DNA of 64,000 nt. Origin: Rhizodiscina lignyota. Taxonomy: Eukaryota; Ascomycota; Dothideomycetes; Aulographales; Rhizodiscinaceae. Position 1 is the first letter of the stretch. The number at the start of each line of letters is the position of its first letter. Below the pieces are notes generated by a model, which worked only from the letters and a program-made list of their open reading frames with translations, was not told the origin of the DNA and did not search any database. The stretch spans positions 1,426,001 through 1,490,000 of the forward strand of contig ML978128.1 in NCBI GenBank assembly GCA_010015805.1, in the 5' to 3' direction. Positions 1 through 9,941 of this stretch are shown one piece after another. Position numbers and translations under genes: made by a program.

Positions 1-360
1 CTCGGATGGCTCGCCGCGGCACATCGCCAGTTCGTTGTCCTCATGCCAGGTACCGTTGACTGTGCCTTTTCGTGTGCTCTGTGCACAGCACCCCTGAGCG
101 CAAAATGATTCACAGACAGGGCTGTTCAGATGCAAGCCGCACCAAAAAGGCGGTATACGATCGCCTGGCCCTCATTACCGACAACCTACACATTTTCCTA
201 GGGCTTTTTTATTGACTTCTGGAAATGTTGCTATTGGACAAAAGTCAACGAACTTGGCCGAATTGGGAGGCGCGCATCGCGCGTCTGACATGATGGTGAT
301 CTGGAGCGAATCACGAAGCGAGCTATAAGCTGACCGGGCCACGGGTGGCTTCTAGAGAAG

Positions 361-380
361 CATGTACAAGCATGTACAAG
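361..380. repeat. 10-bp tandem duplication
   Basis: The unit CATGTACAAG occurs twice head to tail. It is a small replication-slippage type repeat in non-coding DNA, with no sign of function. Confidence 0.8.
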
Positions 381-1667
381 ATTGCTCGGCGTCGTCTATT
401 CACCGTGTATGCAAGAACACCTCCCAGCACTTGCCGTATAACGAATGGCACGACGTCGAGTCAAGCATCCGCGTAGCACCCACGAGATGAATCAAGGTTA
501 TCAAGCTCGCCCCCGCACAATTTGAGCAAGGGAGATCTGCGCTCTTTCGCGTTCTGGGATGGACTGTGCCCAGCGCTTGACCCCAGGAACGGACTGGAGA
601 TCGATTAAATTCGATGGGCTGAACCAGTGAACAACCCATGTGTTTCGCTCCCCCTTTACAAAATTGCATTTTGCAGAACAAGCAAAGACAAGGAGATCTG
701 AATTACAGAACCACATCTCGAGCCCATCAACTGCCTAGAATAGCAACATGTCCGAATGCGGATGCTAATATCTGAGGAGAGACGATGTCAAATGCCGATG
801 TCCTTTGCGTTGAGGCTATACACACTGGTCATAGACGTTGTGCTTGGTCCCGTAACTTTCCTCAGGAAGGCTCAGATGCGGGACGCAGATGAGCCATAGA
901 GTTCCAGGCACCAGGGGAAAAGAGTCAGCTCCTTCGTACACGTGTGCTCCAGGAAACGATCCCCCAAGTTTGCAGCCCCAGTGGCTGAACAGGGCTGAAA
1001 AAACTTTTTGATTAGGCGATACAGCTGGAAATGCGGCGACAAACATTTCAACACCCACTTCTCGTAGCGACTGCATTATTCGTTTCCGTCCAACTCCGAC
1101 TGCCTGTTGTTTTCTGTCAGCTTCTCCGTAAAGAAATGATTTTATCTAATAAAAATTCACAGCCGCCAAGTATTAGCTGACAAAGGTCGCCTCTTAGGCG
1201 CCAATATTGCATTGTCCGATTGATATCCGGGCCGGGTTGAGTACATAGTGTTTACTCGCCACGACGCCAAGTCGGGATTATTTGCTCCCATCAGGCGGCC
1301 AGGCCCCGGTGGACATGAGAGACACCAACAACACTAACTCCGGGGCTTTCGTACGAGAAATTTCAAATGCACATGAGGACCTGGATACATGGTGACACGA
1401 GCTTGGCCATAGGATTGAGCGCCTCGCACGGGAGGATGGAGGCTCAAAATCTGACACTGGAAATACCTCTCTGTGATTCCGTCAAGGTACCTTTAACGAC
1501 CAAACAGGAACATGCTTACGGAGACGCGGAGTTGTGAGAAGAGACCGTTTGCCTTTTAACGGTAGGTAATTGCCAAGTTTGTTTCTTTGCATGCAGCACC
1601 ATTGTTCACGAGCATGGCGATTTGGGCTCAACGCGCTCTTTGCTCTCACGCTTCATTCATTATCTCT

Positions 1668-1693
1668 TTTCCACAGCTAATTTCCACAGCTAA
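1668..1693. repeat. 13-bp tandem duplication
   Basis: The unit TTTCCACAGCTAA is present twice in direct tandem. It lies in non-coding DNA. Confidence 0.8.
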
Positions 1694-4056
1694 TAATATG
1701 CTGTCTCGGACATTTGGATCAGATCATCAGACAATGCGGACAATCCCGCTAATTCTTCGAGTCGTGCAATTATCCGACGAGTTGGCATGTTATGCCTTTG
1801 AATAGAAACGTGTGGGATATTCTTTTTTTGGATCATCTAAGCAAACACTCAGTGTGTTTCTCTCGAGCCTGGAATTCGACTGTGCTTCCTCAATTTCGAC
1901 TCCTCTCTGCCACGGATAGACCAAGATAGGGCAGTCGCACTGGTGGAGAGTGTTGATGTCGATGGCCATCACTAAGTCTCGCTACAGGAACGTATGGTAG
2001 CTTATATACCATCGACCTTTTCTACATGCCGATCTGCTGGCCTTGACGCTTCGAAATCGATACAAATTTGATATCCAGATCACGACTGTTGCAGAAGACT
2101 GAATGGGACATCCTTTCGTAGCGCAACAAGCGATGCTCAAGAACATCACTGTGGAGTGTTCTATCATCTGTTATTCTCGTCGTTGATCAGACGAACTTGA
2201 GGATGTGTGTGACTTTACTTCAATCATCTCTAGGTCCAGGCCCTAGGACACACAGAACACCCTGATCGATAGAATATCGTGTCCGAGGCGACATTGCCTG
2301 TGGATGGAGAAGTTCACGGTCGATGGATCCCTCGGTCCGACCTGTGCACATCGTTGTTTTCGTTGTATCGAATCAGTCCCTCGCGGCCTCCACCCACAAA
2401 AAAACCACAAGAGTGGATATAACCTTAGTGCACGAGCTTTGAGCTAAAGCTCCAGCTACTATTTTTCTAGGCTTCAATTCATTTGGATCAGTAATTCTTG
2501 TTCTTGTCCGCGTCCTCCTGGAACGAGGGAGGAACTCCTGAACTTTCTGAGGAGGCACTGATGTTGCAACGCGCAAAGCGGCCTAGTCGTAACCGTGAGA
2601 CACCTGTCTTACTCTTGAACAAACGGCCGTCTACAATCGCGCTGTAGCAACCTTCTTGCGTACGTACTGTTCCTCGCGCACCGTTTCGAAGTCCGCGGAC
2701 TCACGAAAATACTCAGGAGGTCGGATCCCACGTACTCGGTACCGACGCACGTCTCGAGGCAAATTAAGCAATTCGTGCTGTAGCCGTAGCCTGTAGGCGA
2801 CCCACAAAAGTACTTTCCGAGGCAAATGAAGCTGGGCTATGTTGAGATGAGCGTCTGAGGACCGAGACACTCTCGATCATCACTTCGTCATATTATTTGA
2901 CATTTCATAAGCACAGATCAGACCGGTCCCGAAGATCGCCAAACCTACATTAAGATATCAAACGAGGCAGCAGCCGAGTCCCCACAGACTAGTTAGGGCA
3001 GTGTTGGTGTGCCGCAAAGCGGCAATTTTGAGCTGCATTGAAATGAGTCTGGAAACAGAACTCCGAGGACGGCGAGGACTGATCTGTTATTACATTGTTT
3101 TACCTTCAATGATTGTAGCTGAAGTCGAGTCCTATACTGGTCGATAAACCAATAGAAGAGCACGAAGCATGAGTGCAACATCGCACAGTTACGACAAATC
3201 GGAAGATAGTATAGGTATTACGTTGCGCATCTAACGCTCTTAGTGGACTCACGAACATAGTTAAAACTTGATGCGTGCAATTCGGAGATACAACACGACA
3301 CTATCTCCAGCAGAGCTTGTCGCCAATATTAGACCAAGCGGCGAGATTGCGATCTAGACTTCCTCTAACTCTGTCCGTCTACCACTGTCTTGAAGCCGGC
3401 TGTAGATTACAAACTCTGCAATCACAATAACGATAACAATACGCACCCACATACCCGCACCCGCTGCCCCATGATGCGAAGATTCTATACCCAAGTTACC
3501 CATCTACATGGTCGAGCGAATAAAGCAGCCATGGCACCAACCATCCAGACCGCAATCCGAGCGGAACTCTCCACCCTTCGACCCACGCAGATGCCGCGGA
3601 GTTGCAAAGCAATACTAATAGAATCTTGCGCACTGGGTTGTTGATTCACAGTTTGCAGCCTGAAAATAACGTGGGGTCGCGCCTAGGCGCGCTTATTGCC
3701 ATGAGGCCTTTGCGTCAGCCACACTGACTCGAATTGGGTTGTCGGTGTAAGATATTGTCAGATTGTAGTGCGGCTCCACGCTTGGCCACATAGCTAAAAG
3801 AGTACGTCAACTTTGTTTTTAGGCTCTCCGGCAGACTCTGCGACCGACAAAAGTATGTCCTGGATGTCGGCGGGATAAGCGCGGGTATCTACGGCCGGAG
3901 ACGGATCGGATGGCGAAGAATGTATCAATAGAACCTGGTGAAATGCGGCGTGGCAGTGATGGTGCTTGACAGAGTCTTAACCAAGAGCAAGGGCACGGCT
4001 CGCGACGTATCGTATGATGAATCCGGAAGTGACTCTGAGGCGCGAGGACCAAAACT

Positions 4057-4988
4057 TCAACCTTCATCTGGCGGGGTTGGTGGTTGCCGCTCTCCGAACA
4101 GCGTCTGCAGCACTTTGCAATTCAACCAGTTTCGCTGGGGAGTCTTTCGGGCACACTCAGTTGACCTGCCTTCTTCCTTCTGTATCCCTTCAGCGTCCAG
4201 TTCGCTCTCCGCCGCGATAGGCTTCCGCCAGAACTGCAGCGGCAGCTCTTCGTACAGATATATCGCCTTGGTGATGCCGTGCATCGCGCGCTCCAAGCTC
4301 TTGAAATCGCGAAACGAAGTCTCAAAGTACTCCCTATTGATGGTCTCTGCATATGCTCTCCCCTCGAACGTGGACACCTCGCGAGCGCCGGACGAATCGA
4401 CCTTGTTCGCGACTACACAGAGCGGGAAGGGAAACGGCCGCAGGTCTAGTGCAACCCTGAATACCTTCTTGACGTCGTCGTAGAGTGTCTGGATATACTC
4501 GAAAGACTCCCGCGACGTGACGTCGTAGACCAGCAGAATGCCGTCGCAGGTACGTAGCTGGTAATGATGGAGGGTCGGATATTCCGGCCTGAGCCTCAGC
4601 TGCCTCATTTCCACCTTGCACTCCTGTTGATTGAGACGCTGTAGATCGATGACCCTGTCCACTATCAAGTCTGATAGCTCCTGCGGGAGCTTGTTGTGGG
4701 TGATCTTCGAGACGATCATGTTTGCGGTGCGCTCAGTGTACGGTGAGACACGCTCGACGTTGATGGTCGTTTGGTGCGGGTTGGCGAATCCAAAGCCTTC
4801 GATGGCATGGTCGATGATGGTGCCAAAGATGTACTGTAGTAGCCTCGTCAGCCAATGATTCACTCCTCGGTGTGGTTGTAACGCCGTACCATGTCCAAGA
4901 TGGATGTAACTCCGACCTTGGAAGCACCGAAGACACCAACGGTATACGCGGGGTTTCGCTTTCTGGGTCGATGGGTTTGAAGTGCCAT
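4057..4988 (-). CDS. Ras-like small GTPase homologue with degenerate nucleotide-binding motifs
   Basis: Two exons are proposed, 4988-4890 and 4833-4057, giving about 291 residues. The 56-bp intron has donor GTACGG, a CTGAC branch point and acceptor CTACAG, and keeps the frame. The start is the ATG in a strong context (CCACCATGG); an in-frame ATG at 5021 is possible. The N-terminal strand GVFGASKVGVTS aligns with the Ras P-loop, but valine replaces the essential lysine of GxxxxGK[ST]. The G3 DxxG motif is absent: the stretch before RTCDGILLVYDVTSRESF has RLRPEY in its place. The G4 motif is intact (VANKVD) and a G5-like ETS is visible. The C-terminal 70 residues are charged and do not end in a CaaX box. 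By Ras-family knowledge this suggests weak or absent GTP hydrolysis, so a pseudoGTPase is inferred. The Ras fold assignment is fairly secure; the cellular role is unknown. Confidence 0.7.
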
Positions 4989-5612
4989 GGTGGACGCATC
5001 TACCGTTCTACTTGTCCTCATGATGACTTCGAGATCGGATGCGTTATGAAATTCGCATTCCACATTTTGCGCGGTCAAAGGTCCGGACGTGAGAGTGGCT
5101 TGCAACGTAAGAGCTCACGAGGGCCTATCCGCCGCAGTCCGGTGAGTTGTCGGCGGCTTTTAAGGTGAGAGGAGGGCTGCTGGCTGCGGCGAGTTGTATA
5201 CAGTGCGTCGTCGGCGGCATAAATGGCCGCGTCCAAATGTGTGGAGCTCGATGATGAACACGAAACAAGCCAAGCACGCGAAGCTCGCCTGGGAGCTGCA
5301 TCCCACGTGGCCGCAACGTGTAGTATGCAGATCTCCCACGAATCAGCGCTCAGGAACGATAGGGTATATGCATGGTTACTATACTCTACAGGATAAATAT
5401 TGCACGGATCAATCCACGATCTTAATGTGTGGAGCAGGCTCCAGACGTCAATCGATGGAATCTGTATTTTCTAACCTCTCTTCGGAGTATGCTGTGAGTT
5501 ATCACTCCGCCCATGTCGGTCTACTTTCCCAACATGCATGAATGCTGGCAGCGTGGACGAATAATATATCATCGGGACCTCGCAATTCATCCCTTCTGCC
5601 AAAATTCACCCA
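4989..5612. other. Intergenic region between the Ras-like gene and the LYS4 3' end
   Basis: This is the upstream region of the Ras-like gene and the downstream region of LYS4, since both are on the minus strand. No further gene or clear element was recognised. Confidence 0.5.
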
Positions 5613-8122
5613 TTAGGCCGACTTCCCGATCTCCGCTTGTACCCATTTCTCCAACCCTCCGCGAGCAATGATCTCTTGCACATTCGGCGGTAACTCGCCC
5701 ACCTTTTGGCTCCATTGCTGGCCGCTTTGCCCCTCTGTGATCGTCACTGTACTTCTAGCGACGTCCCATTCGAATGTCCAACCGGTCCGTCTTGTCAAGA
5801 CACTATCCTTCTCCGCGACTGGCGCCGGAGGTGGAGAATCAAGACTCTGCCTGTTTGCTTCTGGCTCCGTGATCGACTTCTGATATGCGCCTTGGCTGCT
5901 CTGTTGTTGGGTTGAAAAGACTTCGCGAAGCCTGTTGATTAACCTTGGTAGTTCGACGCCTAGGAGGGCGTTGTTGATGCTATTTCGACTGAAAATGTTT
6001 CCGAAGCTACCAGCTACCACGAGCGGTATGCCCTTAGCGAGTATGGCTGTGGCAGCTTGCTCTCTGCTGCTGCCAGTTCCAAAATTGAAGCCCGAGACAA
6101 GAATATCTCCCGCCTTTGCGACAGATCCGAACTCAGGATCGTAGTTCTCCATGCAAACTTCCGCCATCTTCTCCTTTGGCACGTCGTCCTGGTAAGTGTA
6201 CTTTCCGGGGTAAATCGCATCAGTATTGATGTTGTCCGCATCGCAAAGAACAAGTTCGCCAGTGACCTTTGATGGAAATCCAGGAAGGATAGGTGTGAGC
6301 CTCTCATCTGTTGAGGTTTGATTTGAACCACCAAGGCTGGCTTCCGCGCCACTCTGAATGAGCTCTTCCGCTTGAGCGACTATTTTGGCCAATTGCTCCT
6401 CGATATTGAGCATACGGTTCTCATCTTTGATACCGTCTCCTTCTCCTCGAAGCACTCCTTGAACGCCTTCAGGCCTCTCATACCAACCGGTGCCAGAGAT
6501 GGTCCCGTTCAATGCACTAGCGGCAACGACTTCGGGACTAGACAAATATGCCTTGGCGAGCCTTGAGCCCATTCGCCCTTTGAAATTGCGATTGCTCGCA
6601 CTGATACCGACTTCCCCATCCTGCAGGAGACCCGTGCCAAGGCCAATGCAGGGCCCGCATCCGGATGGTAGTGGTTGTGCTCCTGCTTCAAGAAGTGCTT
6701 GCCAATCACCCTGTTCCTCTGCTGCTTGCTGCTCTGGCAGAGAAGCTGCTGCAATGTAGAAATTGACGTGCTCCGGGATCTTGGGAATCTTGCCATTGTT
6801 CGCTGCCGCTGCATCTTTGAATACCTTTGCAGCAGCGGCAATATCAGACCGTCGTGAATTTGTACATGAGACGAGATATGCCCTGTCCACCTTGATATTT
6901 TGGGTTTGAAGCTCAGAAAGAGGTGTCGCAACCTTCACTGAGTTTGGTCCAGACACGTAGGGTGAGAGAGTCGAGAGATCCAAGTAGACCTCCTTTGCGT
7001 ATTTGGCACCCTTATCTGCTGACATGGGGTTTTCAAATAATGTGTCGAGACGTTGATGGTTAAACCGTTGGGCAGTCCCCGAGTTAGCAGCATAAAGTGC
7101 TGCATCTGTGGCTTTGCTACGCAGCCAACCTTGCAGAACCGAGTCTATTGGGAAAAGTCCTGACAGAGCACCCCATTCGGTGGTCATGTTGGCAATCGCC
7201 AAGCGGTCGTCAACAGGCAAGCTCCTCATGGTGTCCTCTGAGCCTGTGAATTCTATAGCGTGATTGAGAACCTCGTCGTTGTTAAATAGACCGCAGAGAG
7301 CTACAATTACGTCCTTGCCGGTAACGCCCTTAGGCAGAACGCCGTTTAGAGTTACTTTTGCGATCGGAGGTATTTGCCACCAGGTCCTTCCGGTTGCCCA
7401 TATGCTTGCCGCATCGGTTCGCACAACTGGCGTGCCTAAGCAACCAACTCCCCCATACATATTACTGTGGCTGTCTGATGCTACAGCAAGCGTTCCTGGC
7501 CATGCATAGCCTTCTTCGATCATTATTTGATGCCCGATCCCTCGTCCTGCTGGATAGAAATCTACCCCTTGATTCTGCGCAAACTGCTCTATGTTCTTAT
7601 ACTTCCGGAGGTTCGTCTCGCTCTTGTTTTGTACATCGTGGTCCAATGTCATTACTATTTGGTTCGGGTCATGCAGTTTGGTAGCTCCAATGCCCATGAA
7701 CTTCGTTGCGACAGGCCATGAGTTGTCGTGTGTCATACAATGATGCGGCGAAAGCGTGACATAGTCACCAGACTGTACAAACTTTCCATCTGGGAGGTCA
7801 ATTGAGAACTTTTGGACGATTTTCTCAGTGAGAGTCTGAGGTACTTGAGAGGTCTTTTTGGCGGTGGAGAGGAAGGAAGAGGCGACGGGATCGTTCAATT
7901 GGCTGTGAAACGCTGTGACATCTTGCCGTTGCCGCAGTGAAGTGGTATATGATCTATGTGGATAATTCGACCGCCATGGACGCGATGATACCGCTGATGG
8001 TCGGAGCGCACTTGGTACGCTGCGACGCTGAAGTTCTGTTAGCACAACTGAGGTGGTCCATTCGCAGATAGGCTCACCAATATGCTCGCTGTGCCTGTCA
8101 GTTTTCCTAGTGCTCGAACCAT
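5613..8122 (-). CDS. LYS4: Homoaconitase, mitochondrial (lysine biosynthesis)
   Basis: LYS4 converts homocitrate to homoisocitrate in the fungal alpha-aminoadipate lysine pathway, in mitochondria. Two exons, 8122-8078 and 8027-5613, encode about 819 residues. The 50-bp intron has donor GTGAGC, a perfect CTAAC branch point and acceptor TTCAG, and joins in phase 0. The upstream ATG has a strong context (GCTGCCATGG), whereas the long frame itself would open only at GTG. An Arg/Ser-rich N-terminus fits a mitochondrial transit peptide. Family signatures include [37 protein letters not shown] and [11 protein letters not shown]. The three 4Fe-4S ligand cysteines are at about residues 403 (VSCTNSRR), 472 and 475 (SGCGPCIG). 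The swivel domain ([20 protein letters not shown]) is present. The protein is longer than the yeast one (about 693) because of N-terminal and interdomain extensions. It shares its promoter with SER1. Confidence 0.96.
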
Positions 8123-8549
8123 GGCAGCGCGTGGTGCGAGAGCGTGTGAGCTCTCCTTGTGTTACAGTAATTCTTTTCTTCTCACAGGTGGACAGTCACT
8201 GAACCTGGAGAGCTTGGCATGCACCCCAGAAATTGTCGTACCGAGATCGGCCAGAAATTTTTTGTGTTCCAACTCACCAACCAAACCCATGACTTCAAGT
8301 TGAACAGGGTCAAACTGAACTCAATCATTGCATTTGACTTCTCAAGATCAAAGTTTGCAAGCGCAATCTCGCCATCTACGGACTCATTTGAAGCTAGAGA
8401 AGAATCGGAACACGAATTGATCCCGCCCTAGGCCGAAACCTTCTGTTCCATTCTCATTGCTTTTGACTCATCTTCAATGGTCTATTAAACAGGTCTGCAA
8501 GTACAGAGACATACATCTTTCCTTCATCCTCAACCATTCCAACATCAGC
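8123..8549. promoter_or_regulatory. Shared divergent promoter of LYS4 and SER1
   Basis: The 427 bp between the two start codons must hold both promoters, because the genes are transcribed away from each other. It contains a perfect general-control element at 8464-8470. No other convincing gene lies in it. Confidence 0.7.
8464..8470. promoter_or_regulatory. Gcn4/CPC-1 (CpcA) binding site TGACTCA
   Basis: The heptamer TGACTCA is the optimal palindromic site of the bZIP factor Gcn4 and its filamentous-fungal orthologue CPC-1/CpcA. It lies 80 bp upstream of the SER1 start and about 340 bp upstream of the LYS4 start. Both are amino-acid biosynthetic genes, which are typical targets. Occupancy is inferred. 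Confidence 0.6.
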
Positions 8550-9941
8550 ATGCCTTCCCGCTCGGACGTTCACTACTTTGGCGCTGGGCCTGCACCCTTG
8601 CCAACAGCAGTTCTGGAGCGGGCTGCTGGGGCTCTTCTGAACTACAAAGACATGGGTATTGGCATTTGTGAGATCTCACATCGCTCTCCAGAGGCAAACC
8701 AAGTCTTGGCCGACGCGAAGCAAAGCCTCACGACTTTGCTTGACATTCCTGATGATTATGAAATACTCTTTCTTCAAAGCGGCGGCAGTGGCGAATTTAG
8801 TGCAGTCGTGTACCACATGGTAGCCTTGTGGGTAGAGAGGAGGAGACTACGTGCCGAGGAGGACCTCCGCACGGCCATTGCGGATGGCAAGACTGAAGGT
8901 GGGCTGGAAGCAAACGTGCTGGCACGACTGAAGAAGGAAGTCGAGGAAGAGCTGAAGCTGGACTACCTCGTCACAGGATCTTGGTCCCTGAAGGCCTCAC
9001 AGGAAGCAGCAAGACTTGTTGGATCCAAACACGTCAACGTTGCTTTAGATGCGAGAGAAGCTAATGGAGGCAAATTTGGCGCCATTCCGCCGGAGTCGGA
9101 CTGGAGGCTAACACCAAGAATCCGAGAAGGAGGCTCGGGTTCAGCATTGGTTTACTATTGCGACAACGAGACCGTTGATGGAGTCGAATTTCCCTCATTC
9201 CCGCAATGTCTTGAGACTCTACCTGAGGACGCTGTTGACAACGATCCCCCACTGGTTGTTGCCGACATGTCTTCAAATTTTATCAGCCGGAAAGTCGACG
9301 TCAAGAAGTATGCTGTGATCTTTGGGGGCGCTCAGAAAAATGTCGGAAATACTGGTATCACTATCGTAATCGTCCACAAGTCATTGCTACCTCCTGCTGC
9401 AAGGCTTGCATCTCCGGACCTTCTTCGCCAACTGAATTTACCTGTTGGACCAGTTACCCTGGATTGGCCCACAATCGCGAAAAACAATTCTCTCTACAAC
9501 ACTCTTCCCATCTTTGACGTTTGGGTCGCTGGACAGGTCATGGGGGACCTCGTGCAGACATTTGGGGCCAAGAAAATAGCCGGCCAGGAAGACGTCTCAA
9601 TTCAAAAGGCAAAGCTACTCTATGATGCACTCGAGAGATATCCCCAAGTATATCGAATTGTGCCAGCGAAAACCGTACGAAGCAGAATGAATATTTGCTT
9701 CCGGGTCTGTGGGGGCGACGCGGACAAAGAAAAAGCGTTCTTAGCCGGCGCGGAGAAGAGCGGTCTTTTGGGATTGAAAGGTCACAGAAGCGTGGGCGGC
9801 ATTAGGGCGAGCAACTGTAGGTCACAAGGGATAGGCGAAATGAGGGAATCCATTACTGACTGCAAAACAGACAACGCGGTACCTCTCGAAGGAGCGCAAA
9901 AGCTTGCGGAATATCTCGAAAGCTTCGCCAGAGCTCAATGA
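8550..9941 (+). CDS. SER1: Phosphoserine aminotransferase (serine biosynthesis)
   Basis: SER1 is a PLP enzyme converting 3-phosphohydroxypyruvate and glutamate to phosphoserine. The ATG at 8550 (MPSRSDVHYFGAGPAPLP) is the family start; the frame is open upstream but without ATG. Two exons, 8550-9816 and 9871-9941, give about 445 residues. The 54-bp intron (donor GTAGGT, CTGAC branch, acceptor ACAG) is a multiple of three and has no stop, so an unspliced reading inserts 18 residues. Splicing restores the conserved C-terminal block RASNYNAVPLEGAQKLAEYL. The PLP-binding lysine is in FGGAQKNVGN at about residue 263. The roughly 55-residue charged insert near residues 93-148 is, as I recall, usual in fungal homologues. 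It is divergent from LYS4 behind a CPC-1 type site. Confidence 0.95.
   Translation: MPSRSDVHYFGAGPAPLPTAVLERAAGALLNYKDMGIGICEISHRSPEANQVLADAKQSLTTLLDIPDDYEILFLQSGGSGEFSAVVYHMVALWVERRRLRAEEDLRTAIADGKTEGGLEANVLARLKKEVEEELKLDYLVTGSWSLKASQEAARLVGSKHVNVALDAREANGGKFGAIPPESDWRLTPRIREGGSGSALVYYCDNETVDGVEFPSFPQCLETLPEDAVDNDPPLVVADMSSNFISRKVDVKKYAVIFGGAQKNVGNTGITIVIVHKSLLPPAARLASPDLLRQLNLPVGPVTLDWPTIAKNNSLYNTLPIFDVWVAGQVMGDLVQTFGAKKIAGQEDVSIQKAKLLYDALERYPQVYRIVPAKTVRSRMNICFRVCGGDADKEKAFLAGAEKSGLLGLKGHRSVGGIRASNCRSQGIGEMRESITDCKTDNAVPLEGAQKLAEYLESFARAQ

Larger units (their letters stand above)
1..4056. other. Region without a recognised gene
   Basis: No reading frame here resembles a known family, and I could not assemble a spliced model. 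Two small direct duplications are visible: a 10-bp unit twice at 361-380 and a 13-bp unit twice at 1668-1693. A charged frame on the minus strand (2631-2870) has no recognisable domain and starts without ATG. The region may hold regulatory DNA or decayed sequence. Confidence 0.5.

Noticed and set aside
2631-2870. 79-codon charged minus-strand frame
   Set aside because: Starts without ATG and has no recognisable domain or convincing splice to neighbouring frames.
4860-5105. Frameshift or gene break in the Ras-like gene between two overlapping frames
   Set aside because: A 56-bp intron with normal signals joins the frames exactly, so no break is needed.
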